DNA from: Fusobacterium_C sp036516095
GTDB taxonomy: Bacteria > Fusobacteriota > Fusobacteriia > Fusobacteriales > Fusobacteriaceae
NCBI RefSeq assembly: GCF_036516095.1
Contig: NZ_DATBUM010000122.1
Coordinates: 1 to 14,191, forward strand
DNA length: 14,191 nt
Direction: 5' to 3'
Shown piece after piece: positions 1 through 6,970 of this stretch. The notes under the pieces are model-generated. The model made no database searches. It was not told the DNA's origin and worked only from the letters and a program-made list of their open reading frames with translations. The stretch's first letter is position 1, and each line of letters opens with the position of its first letter. The position numbers and the translations under genes were made by a program.

Positions 1-16
1 CAGAATTAATTTTCTA

Positions 17-45
17 TTGACTTTTATTATGAGGAATGATATTCT
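17..45 (+). promoter_or_regulatory. Promoter of the trimeric autotransporter gene
   Basis: TTGACT at 17-22 and TATTCT at 40-45 are separated by exactly 17 bases, a good sigma-70 arrangement (5 of 6 and 4 of 6 consensus matches). Transcription would begin near 52, leaving a leader of about 35 bases before the ATG at 86. The possible upstream in-frame TTG start at 17 lies inside the -35 box, which argues against that longer reading. This is a sequence-only prediction. Confidence 0.6.
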
Positions 46-85
46 CTGTAATAGAAAAAATATTATTATAAATGCGGAGGGAAAA

Positions 86-1420
86 ATGCTAAAAAATCAA
101 AAACGATATTTTATTGCTGCTTTATATTTACTGGTAATTTCACAACTTGCTTTTGCTGTGGCAAGTACAGAAAACAATGGTTGTCATGGAGAAGACAATG
201 ATGCTGTAAAAGGAGCTGCTGCCTATGGTTGTCATAATCTTGCCACCTCAAGTGGAAGTTCGGCAATCGGTTGCAAAAATACGGCTGCAGGGATGTATAG
301 TACGGCTGTTGGAAAAGACAATCAAGTAAATGACATGTTTACTTCCGCTTTCGGATATAAAAATGAAATTAAGAAGGAATATGGAACTAGCAATTCTTTG
401 AGATGTAGTACTGCAGTAGGGCATCATAATAGAGTACAACGAGATCACAGTAGCGCTTTTGGTTCGCATAACTTGATAAAAGGACAAAATAGTTCTGCCA
501 TTGGAGCAGCTAATTATGTATCAGGAAATAGTTCCGGAGCTTGGGGAGCTAACCTTGCAAAAGATAATGGTGTTAGTTGTGAAGATAAATATAACAAAAG
601 TAAATATATCATTGGAGGAAATGATTCTTATGCTATCGGGAATCGAAACAGCATAGCTTCCGGAAGTGACAATAACTTTATTTTAGGAAATGAAGTTTCT
701 ATTGGAAAGAATATTACAAAATCAGTTGTTTTGGGAGATGGTTCTACGGTAGAAGAAAGTGATGTTGTTTCGGTGGGATCCTCTAGTCAGCAAAGAAAGA
801 TTGTGCATGTAGCGGATGGAATAGCCGAACATGATGCAGTCAATAAAAAACAATTAAATGTAGTAGAAGAAAAAGTAACTAAAAATACTCAAGAAATAGA
901 AAAAACAGAAGTTAGAATAACTAAAAATGAAAAAGATATTCAAGAGAATAAAAATGAAGTATCGAGAGTACAACGAAATTTAGAGACTGCAAAACATGAA
1001 TTAAAAAATGAAATTTCTCATGTAGGTTCCTTAAGTGCTGCGCTTTCTGCTCTTCATTCAATGGCGTATGATGAAGCTTCTCCAAACCAAGTGATGGTAG
1101 GAGTTGGACATTATCGAGATAAACAAGCTATTGCTTTGGGAGTAACACATTATTTTAATTCCAATATGATGATGACGGCAGGACTTGCCCTTGGAGAGGA
1201 AACAAGAATAAAAACAATGGCAAATCTCGGTTTTACTTGGAAGATTGGAAAAGGAGAAAATCAAATGAAATTGGAAACTCCTAGTCAAATGAATTTACTT
1301 CGTGAAGAAGTAAGAAGATTGAATGTGGAAAGTCAAACACAGGAGAAAGAAAAAGAAGAATTAAAAATAAGAGTTCAACAATTGGAAGAACAAGTGCGTA
1401 TGTTGTTAATGAAAAAATAG
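86..1420 (+). CDS. YadA-like trimeric autotransporter adhesin (444 aa)
   Basis: Predicted surface adhesin that trimerises and anchors itself in the outer membrane (type Vc secretion). The start is the ATG at 86, preceded by GGAGGG at 76-81; an in-frame start at 17 overlaps the promoter and would bury the signal peptide. Residues 1-26 form a signal peptide (AFA or AVA cleavage). Residues about 40-235 carry degenerate head repeats of the SAIG, TAVG, SAFG and YAIGNRN kind. Residues 237-258 are a YadA neck (VADGIA, then DAVNKKQL). Residues 259-313 are a heptad-rich stalk with TKN-x-x-EI/DI units. Residues 314-390 match the YadA anchor, beginning LSAALSALHSMA and ending GFTWKIG. Unusually, 54 charged coiled-coil residues (391-444) follow the anchor, and the head has five cysteines (33, 49, 63, 107, 165). 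At 444 aa it is short for the family. The receptor is unknown. Confidence 0.92.
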   Translation: MLKNQKRYFIAALYLLVISQLAFAVASTENNGCHGEDNDAVKGAAAYGCHNLATSSGSSAIGCKNTAAGMYSTAVGKDNQVNDMFTSAFGYKNEIKKEYGTSNSLRCSTAVGHHNRVQRDHSSAFGSHNLIKGQNSSAIGAANYVSGNSSGAWGANLAKDNGVSCEDKYNKSKYIIGGNDSYAIGNRNSIASGSDNNFILGNEVSIGKNITKSVVLGDGSTVEESDVVSVGSSSQQRKIVHVADGIAEHDAVNKKQLNVVEEKVTKNTQEIEKTEVRITKNEKDIQENKNEVSRVQRNLETAKHELKNEISHVGSLSAALSALHSMAYDEASPNQVMVGVGHYRDKQAIALGVTHYFNSNMMMTAGLALGEETRIKTMANLGFTWKIGKGENQMKLETPSQMNLLREEVRRLNVESQTQEKEKEELKIRVQQLEEQVRMLLMKK

Positions 1421-1426
1421 ATTTTT

Positions 1427-1478
1427 AAGAGGATTTCAGAGATTTTTAGATATAGAATCTCTAAAATCCTCTTTTTTA
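1427..1478 (+). terminator. Rho-independent terminator of the adhesin gene
   Basis: An 18-base arm at 1427-1444 pairs with 1456-1473 with one internal mismatch (C1437 against A1463) around an 11-base loop, followed by a run of six T at 1472-1477. It lies 6 bases after the adhesin stop. The convergent fhs gene ends at 1495, so the same hairpin may also stop transcripts from the other side, but the minus-strand exit has no good U-tract. It is therefore mainly a plus-strand terminator. Confidence 0.88.
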
Positions 1479-1494
1479 TTTATATCTTTTTACT

Positions 1495-3132
1495 TTAGAA
1501 AAGCCCATCAATAATTCCGTCATCTGAAATGGTAATTACTTCCGCTGCGGGCTTTTTCGGTAAACCGGGCATATCAATAATGTCTCCCGCCATACAGATA
1601 ATAAATCCGGCACCAACTGCCAAACGCAATTCATTGATACTTACTTTAAATCCTCTTGGTCTTCCTAATAAGTTTGCATTGTCTGAAATAGATTTTTGAG
1701 TTTTTGACATACAAACCGGAAGATGATTATAGCCTTCTTTTTCAATCAAAGTCAACATTTTTTTTGCAGAAGAGGAAAAAGTAACTCCGTCTGCGCCATA
1801 AATTTCCTTACAAATTTTTTCTATTTTTTCTTGGATACTTAAGTTGATATCATAGAAAGGTTTGTATTCATTGGAACTTTTATCAACAGCTCTCAATACT
1901 TTTTCCGCTAAATCAATTCCACCTTCTCCTCCTTTTGCCCAAACTTCACAAAGAGATACTTCAGCTCCTCGTTCATTACAGAATTTTTCGATATAAGCAA
2001 TTTCTTCGTCCGTATCCGTTATAAATTTATTGATAGCAACAACAGCCGGCAATCCGTAGCTTTGAATAATTTCCAAATGTTTTTCCAAATTTGCCATTCC
2101 TTTGACTAAGTCTCCATTTCCATGATGTTTAATCGCTCTTACCGTTGCAACTAAGACAACGGCATTTGGAGTCAGACCACCCATTCGACATTTGATATCA
2201 ATGAATTTTTCTGCTCCTAAATCTGCTGCAAATCCCGCTTCTGTTACAACATAATCTGTTAATTTTAAAGCCATTTTCGTTGCCAAAATGGAATTGCAAC
2301 CATGTGCGATATTGGCAAAAGGACCTCCGTGAATAAAAACAGGAGTATGTTCCAAGGTTTGTACCAAGTTAGGTTTAATGGCATCTTTTAATAGTGCAGC
2401 AACCGCTCCTTCAATATGTAAATCGGAAACTCGTAACAGGCTTCCATTGTAAGAAGTTGCAAAAACAATATTTCCAATTTTTTCTTTTAATTCTTTGATA
2501 TTGTTAGACAGGCAAAGAATTGCCATGATTTCGGATCCTACAGTAATTTGGAAAGAACTTTCTCGAGGAATTCCGTTAGCTTTTCCACCAAGTCCAATAA
2601 CTACTTTTCGCAGAGCTCTATCATTCATATCCACAACACGTTTCCATGTAATTTTGGTCACATCAATTCCCAATTGGTTTCCGGAGTTGATATGATTGTC
2701 AATGCATGCGGAAATTAAGTTATGAGCGACTCCGATAGCATGCATGTCTCCTGTAAAATGAAGATTAATATCTTCCATAGGAATTACTTGAGAATATCCT
2801 CCTCCGGCAGCTCCTCCCTTCATTCCAAAAATGGGACCCAAGGACGGTTCTCGAATTGCTGCAGAGGATAATTTTCCTATTTTATTCAAAGCCTGTGTTA
2901 ATCCGATGGTAACGGTAGATTTTCCTTCTCCTGCCGGAGTAGGAGTAATAGCTGTAACTAAAATCAATTTTCCATTCGGCTTATCCGCATGACGCTTTAG
3001 TACCTCCAGATTTACTTTTGCTTTGTATTTTCCGTATTGTTCAATGTCATCTTCACTTAGACCTACTTTTTTTGCAATTTCATTGATGTGTAACATTGGC
3101 GTTTCTTGTGCAATTTGAATATCAGTTTTCAT
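1495..3132 (-). CDS. fhs: Formate--tetrahydrofolate ligase (10-formyl-THF synthetase)
   Basis: Cytosolic enzyme joining formate to tetrahydrofolate with ATP to give 10-formyl-THF, the one-carbon donor for purines and formyl-Met. The 545 aa length is close to the family norm of about 555. The P-loop TPTPAGEGKST is at residues 63-73. The family block follows, with EPSLGPIFGMKGGAAGGG near 95-112 and HFTGDMHAI at 125-133. The C-terminal part, including PGLPKKPAAE, is also typical. The ATG at 3130-3132 is preceded by AGGAGGGG, which lies inside the last codons of aroQ, and the gap to the aroQ stop is only 4 bases (3133-3136). It is the last gene of the aromatic operon. The link could be folate, since chorismate feeds p-aminobenzoate synthesis, but that is inference. 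Confidence 0.97.
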   Translation of the reverse strand: MKTDIQIAQETPMLHINEIAKKVGLSEDDIEQYGKYKAKVNLEVLKRHADKPNGKLILVTAITPTPAGEGKSTVTIGLTQALNKIGKLSSAAIREPSLGPIFGMKGGAAGGGYSQVIPMEDINLHFTGDMHAIGVAHNLISACIDNHINSGNQLGIDVTKITWKRVVDMNDRALRKVVIGLGGKANGIPRESSFQITVGSEIMAILCLSNNIKELKEKIGNIVFATSYNGSLLRVSDLHIEGAVAALLKDAIKPNLVQTLEHTPVFIHGGPFANIAHGCNSILATKMALKLTDYVVTEAGFAADLGAEKFIDIKCRMGGLTPNAVVLVATVRAIKHHGNGDLVKGMANLEKHLEIIQSYGLPAVVAINKFITDTDEEIAYIEKFCNERGAEVSLCEVWAKGGEGGIDLAEKVLRAVDKSSNEYKPFYDINLSIQEKIEKICKEIYGADGVTFSSSAKKMLTLIEKEGYNHLPVCMSKTQKSISDNANLLGRPRGFKVSINELRLAVGAGFIICMAGDIIDMPGLPKKPAAEVITISDDGIIDGLF

Positions 3133-3136
3133 AGTA

Positions 3137-3571
3137 TTAAACCCCTCCTAGATATATTTTAATTTTTTGAATCGCATAGATATAGCCCTCTTTTCCAAAA
3201 CCGGAAATTTGTCCTAAGCAAGCAGGAGCCAGATACGAATGATGTCGAAAAGCTTCTCTTGCATAAATATTGGAGATATGGACTTCCACAGTTACCGTTG
3301 AAATCGATTGTAAAGCATCATAGAGAGCAATGGAAGTATGAGTATAGGCTCCTGCATTGATGACAATACCGTCATAATTCTCTGAATGAGCTTTTTGAAT
3401 GAAATCAATTAATCTCCCCTCAGAATTTGATTGAAGACAGGTAATTTCATCTTGGGGAAAGGAAGTCATAATATAGTGACATAAACTTTCATAATCTTCT
3501 CTTCCATAAATGTTTTTTTCTCGGATTCCTAAAAAGTTCAGATTAGGACCGTGAATTACCATAATTTTCAT
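3137..3571 (-). CDS. aroQ: 3-dehydroquinate dehydratase, type II
   Basis: Removes water from 3-dehydroquinate to give 3-dehydroshikimate, the third shikimate-pathway step. At 144 aa it matches the small dodecameric type II family, which is unrelated to type I AroD. The N-terminal HGPNLNFLGIRE block (7-18) leads to the active-site residues Arg17 and Tyr22. INAGAYTHTS (71-80) supplies Asn72 and the substrate-binding loop. EVHISN (96-101) carries the catalytic His98, and REAFRHHSY (105-113) supplies Arg109. The ATG at 3571 has GGAGGGG a few bases upstream, and the gene overlaps the aroE 3' end by 29 bases. Its own final codons contain the fhs ribosome binding site. Confidence 0.96.
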   Translation of the reverse strand: MKIMVIHGPNLNFLGIREKNIYGREDYESLCHYIMTSFPQDEITCLQSNSEGRLIDFIQKAHSENYDGIVINAGAYTHTSIALYDALQSISTVTVEVHISNIYAREAFRHHSYLAPACLGQISGFGKEGYIYAIQKIKIYLGGV

Positions 3572-4346
3572 AGATTATCCCCTCCAAATATGAATATACC
3601 TCATGATATAGCGAAATGTCAAATCTTTTATGAAGCCAGATTTCTTCTGAGCGAATTGCCTGAGCTACGAGCATAAAAAGTCCGTTGATTGTGAAAAGAC
3701 CCGATGATTTTGCATCCAATAAAAATTGTGTTTCCTTTGGGTTGTAAATAAGATCGATTGCAGTCTCAAAATGCGAAAAGATCCTTTTGGAAACAGGACT
3801 TATATTTTTATCAGGATACATTCCTACCGGAGTTGTATTGACGAGAATATCTCCTTCCAAATATTCGTCATAAGAAAGTTGTGTTCCCATCGGAGAACGA
3901 CTCACAAATTGAATGGATGTCGTGCCTAAAAGTCGGAGAGCTTCTGCAACAGCTTTAGAGGCTCCTCCGGTTCCTAAAATGATAATTTTTTTGGCATTGA
4001 CATCTATAGAAAAGTATTCCAACATTTTTTGGAAACCGAAGCAATCAGTATTATAGCCAATCATTTTATTATTTTCTTTCGCAATGGTATTGATTGCCCC
4101 AATTCGCTTTGCAGCTTCGTCTATACTGTCAATCCGAGAAAGTAAAGCCTCTTTGTAGGGGACCGTAATGTTGAAACCATCCAACTTTTTTTCTCTTGCC
4201 ATTAGAATCGCTTTTTCGATCTCTTTTTCTTCCAGTTCCCAAAAGGAATAGGAGGCATTCCAAGAAAATTTTTGAAAGATATATTCATGAATGAGCTTGG
4301 AATAGGAATGAGATAATTTTTTCCCCAGCAGTGCATATTTCTTCAT
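3543..4346 (-). CDS. aroE: Shikimate dehydrogenase (NADP+)
   Basis: Reduces 3-dehydroshikimate to shikimate, the fourth pathway step. The 267 aa protein has the usual two domains. The substrate domain carries Ser12 and Ser14 (LSHSYS), the catalytic lysine Lys65 in FNITVPYK, Asn86 in GAINT and Asp101 in YNTD. The Rossmann domain has GTGGASKA at 125-132 and an SRSP loop near 149-152, with Arg150 placed to bind the NADP phosphate. VNTTPVGMYPD (169-179) and the C-terminal NGLFMLVAQA (221-230) are both conserved. The ATG overlaps the chorismate mutase TGA as ATGA, and the 3' end overlaps aroQ by 29 bases. Translational coupling in both directions is likely. The SxS motif and the operon setting favour AroE over the YdiB or quinate-type paralogues. 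Confidence 0.96.
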   Translation of the reverse strand: MKKYALLGKKLSHSYSKLIHEYIFQKFSWNASYSFWELEEKEIEKAILMAREKKLDGFNITVPYKEALLSRIDSIDEAAKRIGAINTIAKENNKMIGYNTDCFGFQKMLEYFSIDVNAKKIIILGTGGASKAVAEALRLLGTTSIQFVSRSPMGTQLSYDEYLEGDILVNTTPVGMYPDKNISPVSKRIFSHFETAIDLIYNPKETQFLLDAKSSGLFTINGLFMLVAQAIRSEEIWLHKRFDISLYHEVYSYLEGIIYENYGNSRS

Positions 4347-4600
4347 TTTTGTACCTCTTTACTTAATTTCATGAGATAGAGAAAAAAATCTTTCATATAT
4401 TTTTTTTCTTCCACTGTTGATGCCAGCTGTCCCACTTTTTCCAAGACCATTTGTTCTCGTTCTTGTTGAAAGATAGACATTCTTTTTTTCTTTTTGTAGT
4501 CTCCGATTTGAATGGAAAGCTTCATTCTTTGTAAAAAAAGCTTTGCCATTTCTTGATCAATATGATTCATTTGCTCTCTATATTGTTCCAATGTGTTCAT
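4343..4600 (-). CDS. Chorismate mutase, monofunctional AroQ class
   Basis: Small all-helical enzyme converting chorismate to prephenate, the branch towards Phe and Tyr. The 85 aa length equals a bare CM domain with no prephenate dehydratase or dehydrogenase fusion. By hand alignment to the E. coli P-protein domain, the active-site residues are Arg8, Arg25, a lysine at 36, Arg48, Glu49 and Gln84. Gln45 stands where E. coli has Asp48; yeast has Asn there, so a polar amide is tolerated. The gene overlaps the aroC 3' end by 23 bases and its TGA overlaps the aroE ATG. The upstream ACGGGGGAA is a moderate ribosome binding site inside aroC. There is no signal peptide, so it is cytosolic and unlike the secreted *AroQ type. 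Confidence 0.9.
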   Translation of the reverse strand: MNTLEQYREQMNHIDQEMAKLFLQRMKLSIQIGDYKKKKRMSIFQQEREQMVLEKVGQLASTVEEKKYMKDFFLYLMKLSKEVQK

Positions 4601-5573
4601 AATATTCCCCCGTCCAAATTTGATCTAAGATAGCAAGAGCAGCTACAGCTTCTACGACGACCTGAGCTCGTAAAGCAATGCAGGGATCATGTCTTCCCTG
4701 AATTTGTAATTCCGTATTTTCTTGCTTTTCTAAATTTACACTTTGTTGGACTTTAAAAATGCTTGCCGTTGGTTTGAAAACGACTCGAAATTCCACAGGC
4801 ATTCCATTGCTGAGTCCTCCTAAGATTCCTCCGTTATAGTTTGTTGTTGTTATAATTTTTCCCTCTTCTATCCGATACTCATCATTGACCTCACTTCCCC
4901 GTTTTCCAATGAAGTCAAAACCCAATCCAAATTCAATCCCTTTAACTCCGGGAATGGAAAATGCCAAATGAGAAATAGCGCTTTCCAAAGAATCAAAGAA
5001 AGGAGTTCCAATCCCTATAGGAAGTCCTTTTACCTGACAAGAAATGGAGGCTCCTATGGAGTCTCCCTCTTGGATAAGCTGAGGAAGTATTTTTTCTAAG
5101 GTTTTTTGTTCAACCAACTGACTCGTGATTTGTACTTTTTTTTCTTTCAAATATTTTTTTGCAATAGCTCCGGCAAAGACCAGAGGAGCTGTCAGACGAC
5201 CGGAAAAATGCCCACCTCCTCGAATATCTTGAAATCCTCTATATTTTATCTGAGCAGGGAAATCAGCATGACTGGGTCTGGGAATTCTTGTATGGAGCTC
5301 ATAATCTTTGCTTTGTATATTGGTATTACGGAAAATTACAGTAAGAGGAGCCCCTGTTGTTTTTCCATGAAGAAGTCCGCTGATGATTTCAAACTCATCT
5401 TTTTCTGTTCGAGGACTGGTGAATTTTTGCCCCGGAGCTCGTTTGGCTAAATCTTCTTTGATGGTTTCTATGGGAAGAGGCATTCCGGGCAGAAGACCTG
5501 AAATGGTAATTCCTATTGCACTTCCGTGAGATTCTCCGAATATAGATAATTGTAACAGTTTACCCCAAGACAT
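4578..5573 (-). CDS. aroC: Chorismate synthase
   Basis: Converts EPSP to chorismate by 1,4-anti elimination of phosphate, using reduced FMN that is not consumed. GESHG (13-17), RAPGQKFTSPRTEKDE (45-60), DIRGGGHFSGR (116-126), the GGILGGLSNGMP block and RHDPC (294-298) are all family signatures. The His-Phe version of the RGGG motif is the type seen in clostridia, where proteobacteria have RGGGRxSARE. At 331 aa the protein is a little shorter than the usual 350-390, with a short C-terminus after the RHDPC helix. The ATG is preceded by GGAGGT within the last codons of aroA, and the two genes overlap by 14 bases. No separate flavin reductase domain is present, so reduced flavin must come from elsewhere. 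Confidence 0.97.
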   Translation of the reverse strand: MSWGKLLQLSIFGESHGSAIGITISGLLPGMPLPIETIKEDLAKRAPGQKFTSPRTEKDEFEIISGLLHGKTTGAPLTVIFRNTNIQSKDYELHTRIPRPSHADFPAQIKYRGFQDIRGGGHFSGRLTAPLVFAGAIAKKYLKEKKVQITSQLVEQKTLEKILPQLIQEGDSIGASISCQVKGLPIGIGTPFFDSLESAISHLAFSIPGVKGIEFGLGFDFIGKRGSEVNDEYRIEEGKIITTTNYNGGILGGLSNGMPVEFRVVFKPTASIFKVQQSVNLEKQENTELQIQGRHDPCIALRAQVVVEAVAALAILDQIWTGEYYEHIGTI

Positions 5574-6786
5574 ATTTACCTCCTAAGCTTTTAAAATCTT
5601 CCCAAAATTTTGGATAGGACTTGGAAACACATGTTGCATTGTCCAGGAGAATTTCTCCTTGACAACAGGTGGAAGCAATGGCAATCATCATGGCCATTCT
5701 ATGATCACCGAAACTGGATACGGAAGTTCCTTTGAAATGAGGAACTCCCTCAAACTCCAAGGAAGAAGAATGTTCTGTAACTTTTGCTCCCAATTTCTTT
5801 AAAATGTCTGCCGTCGCATGAAGACGATCACATTCTTTTATTCTAAGGCGTTTGATATTTTGAATTACAGTTTTCCCTCGTGTCAGAGCTGCTTTTACGC
5901 TAAGAATAGGAATAATGTCGGGACATTGACTTCCATCAAGAATCAAGGTTTCCTGAGGGGCTTTTTCTTCCAAGGAATGTATCATGGATGATATTCGAGA
6001 ATCAGCTTGCTTAGAATCCTTGGCTAATCCCAAAATTTCGATTTCATTTCCCAAAGAGTTTGCCACCAAAAAGAAAGCAGCCTGAGAATAGTCTCCCTCT
6101 ATTATAGTGGAATAAGCTTGATATTGTTGTTTTCCCGGAATGAAAAAATGATTGCCTTCTTGAAAAATTTTTATCTTAAATTTTTCCAAGACGTCTAAAC
6201 TCATGTCTACATAGGCTTTAGATTCGAAATCTCCTAAAATATGCAAACTGGAGTCTCCATTCAATAGGGGAAGAGCAAATAAAAGTCCCGTGATAAATTG
6301 AGAGCTTACATTCCCTTCTAAGGAATAATCTCCCGATTGCAATTGCCCCTCCAATTGAATACACAAATTGTTTTCTCCTTTCGTTCGAAAGGAAATATCG
6401 GAGGATTTCAAAATGGGAAACAAAGGATTTAAGGGTCTGTTTGGTAAATTATTTTTTCCATAAAAAGATACTTTTCTGTGATGAACTAAAGAAATAGGAA
6501 TTAAAAATCGAAGGGTGGAAGCAGACTCGGAACAAAAAAAATGGAAATTGTCATCTTCTTCCTGAATCATTTCTTTTTGAAGAAAAAAAGCATGTTTTCT
6601 TTGCTCAATTTTTGCTCCTAATTTTTTCATAATTTCAATGGTACTTTGAATATCATCCGATAGAGTGACATTACGGAGAACCGACATTTTTTTTGCAAGA
6701 GAAGCGGCAATAATATATCGATGACAGTAGCTTTTAGAAGCAGGAATTACAAGCTTGCCTTTTAATGTATTTGAAAATAATTTCAT
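5560..6786 (-). CDS. aroA: 3-phosphoshikimate 1-carboxyvinyltransferase (EPSP synthase)
   Basis: Transfers the enolpyruvyl group of PEP to shikimate 3-phosphate, the sixth pathway step and the target of glyphosate. The 408 aa length is slightly below the usual 427. Lys18, Ser19 and Arg23 lie in IPASKSYCHR, KECDR is at 317-321, GDHR at 360-363 and Lys389 near the C-terminus, all in the expected order. The PEP-site motif reads CSESASTLRF, with Ala89 in place of the glycine (Gly96 in E. coli) that contacts glyphosate; Ala is also found there in glyphosate-tolerant class II enzymes. The ATG has AAGGAAGG just upstream. This is the promoter-proximal gene of the operon, diverging from fabG across 184 bases. 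The assignment is secure; the tolerance prediction is inference. Confidence 0.97.
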   Translation of the reverse strand: MKLFSNTLKGKLVIPASKSYCHRYIIAASLAKKMSVLRNVTLSDDIQSTIEIMKKLGAKIEQRKHAFFLQKEMIQEEDDNFHFFCSESASTLRFLIPISLVHHRKVSFYGKNNLPNRPLNPLFPILKSSDISFRTKGENNLCIQLEGQLQSGDYSLEGNVSSQFITGLLFALPLLNGDSSLHILGDFESKAYVDMSLDVLEKFKIKIFQEGNHFFIPGKQQYQAYSTIIEGDYSQAAFFLVANSLGNEIEILGLAKDSKQADSRISSMIHSLEEKAPQETLILDGSQCPDIIPILSVKAALTRGKTVIQNIKRLRIKECDRLHATADILKKLGAKVTEHSSSLEFEGVPHFKGTSVSSFGDHRMAMMIAIASTCCQGEILLDNATCVSKSYPKFWEDFKSLGGKYVLG

Positions 6787-6818
6787 AATCCTTCCTTTCT
6801 ATGATAAATCTTTTCTCT

Positions 6819-6848
6819 ATTGTACAAAAAAAGAGCTAAAAATTCCAC
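6819..6848 (-). promoter_or_regulatory. Candidate promoter for the aroA operon
   Basis: Read on the minus strand, TACAAT (plus-strand 6819-6824) is a good -10 box. The -35 region 17-18 bases upstream is weak (about three matches). Transcription would start near 6812, giving a leader of about 25 bases with no room for a T-box or attenuator. This is the best candidate in the intergenic region, but only a moderate one. Confidence 0.4.
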
Positions 6849-6878
6849 TTTTATTTTGTTTTCTTTAGAAAATTTGGT

Positions 6879-6938
6879 GAGTATATTACTTGACTTTTTT
6901 TTGGTTTCATCTTATACTTGGATATACTCGTGGAGTAT
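6879..6938. promoter_or_regulatory. Candidate operator elements around the fabG promoter
   Basis: ATACTC-GTG-GAGTAT at 6924-6938 is a perfect 6-base inverted repeat sitting on the predicted fabG start site. A further GAGTATA at 6879-6885, just upstream of the -35 box, forms a perfect 7-base inverted pair with TATACTC at 6923-6929, so the core promoter is flanked by matching half sites. This is the usual geometry for a dimeric repressor. The regulator is unknown, and the motif does not clearly match FapR or FabT operators as I know them. Confidence 0.4.
6890..6918 (+). promoter_or_regulatory. Promoter of fabG
   Basis: TTGACT (6890-6895) and TATACT (6913-6918) are spaced by 17 bases, each matching consensus at five of six positions. 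The predicted start site is near 6925, leaving about 45 bases of leader to the ATG at 6971. A second TATACT at 6923-6928 has no matching -35 box at the right distance. Confidence 0.72.
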
Positions 6939-6970
6939 GATTATGTATCAAAAATAGAAAGGGGATCAGA

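Noticed and set aside
17..85. Upstream in-frame extension of the adhesin from a TTG at 17
   Set aside because: The TTG lies within the -35 box, the extension has no ribosome binding site, and it would place 23 polar residues ahead of the signal peptide. The ATG at 86 has GGAGGG at the right distance.
245..800. Repeated short motifs in the adhesin head considered as a DNA repeat or CRISPR-like array
   Set aside because: The periodicity is at protein level (S-A-I-G-x-x-N units), with varying spacing and diverged bases; there are no identical repeats or spacers.
5106..5450. A 114-codon plus-strand open frame inside aroC
   Set aside because: It is antisense to highly conserved chorismate synthase motifs, shows no recognisable protein features, and is best explained as a shadow.
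6787..6970. T-box or attenuator leader ahead of aroA
   Set aside because: The predicted leader is only about 25 bases and I see no antiterminator, specifier loop or terminator hairpin on the minus strand.
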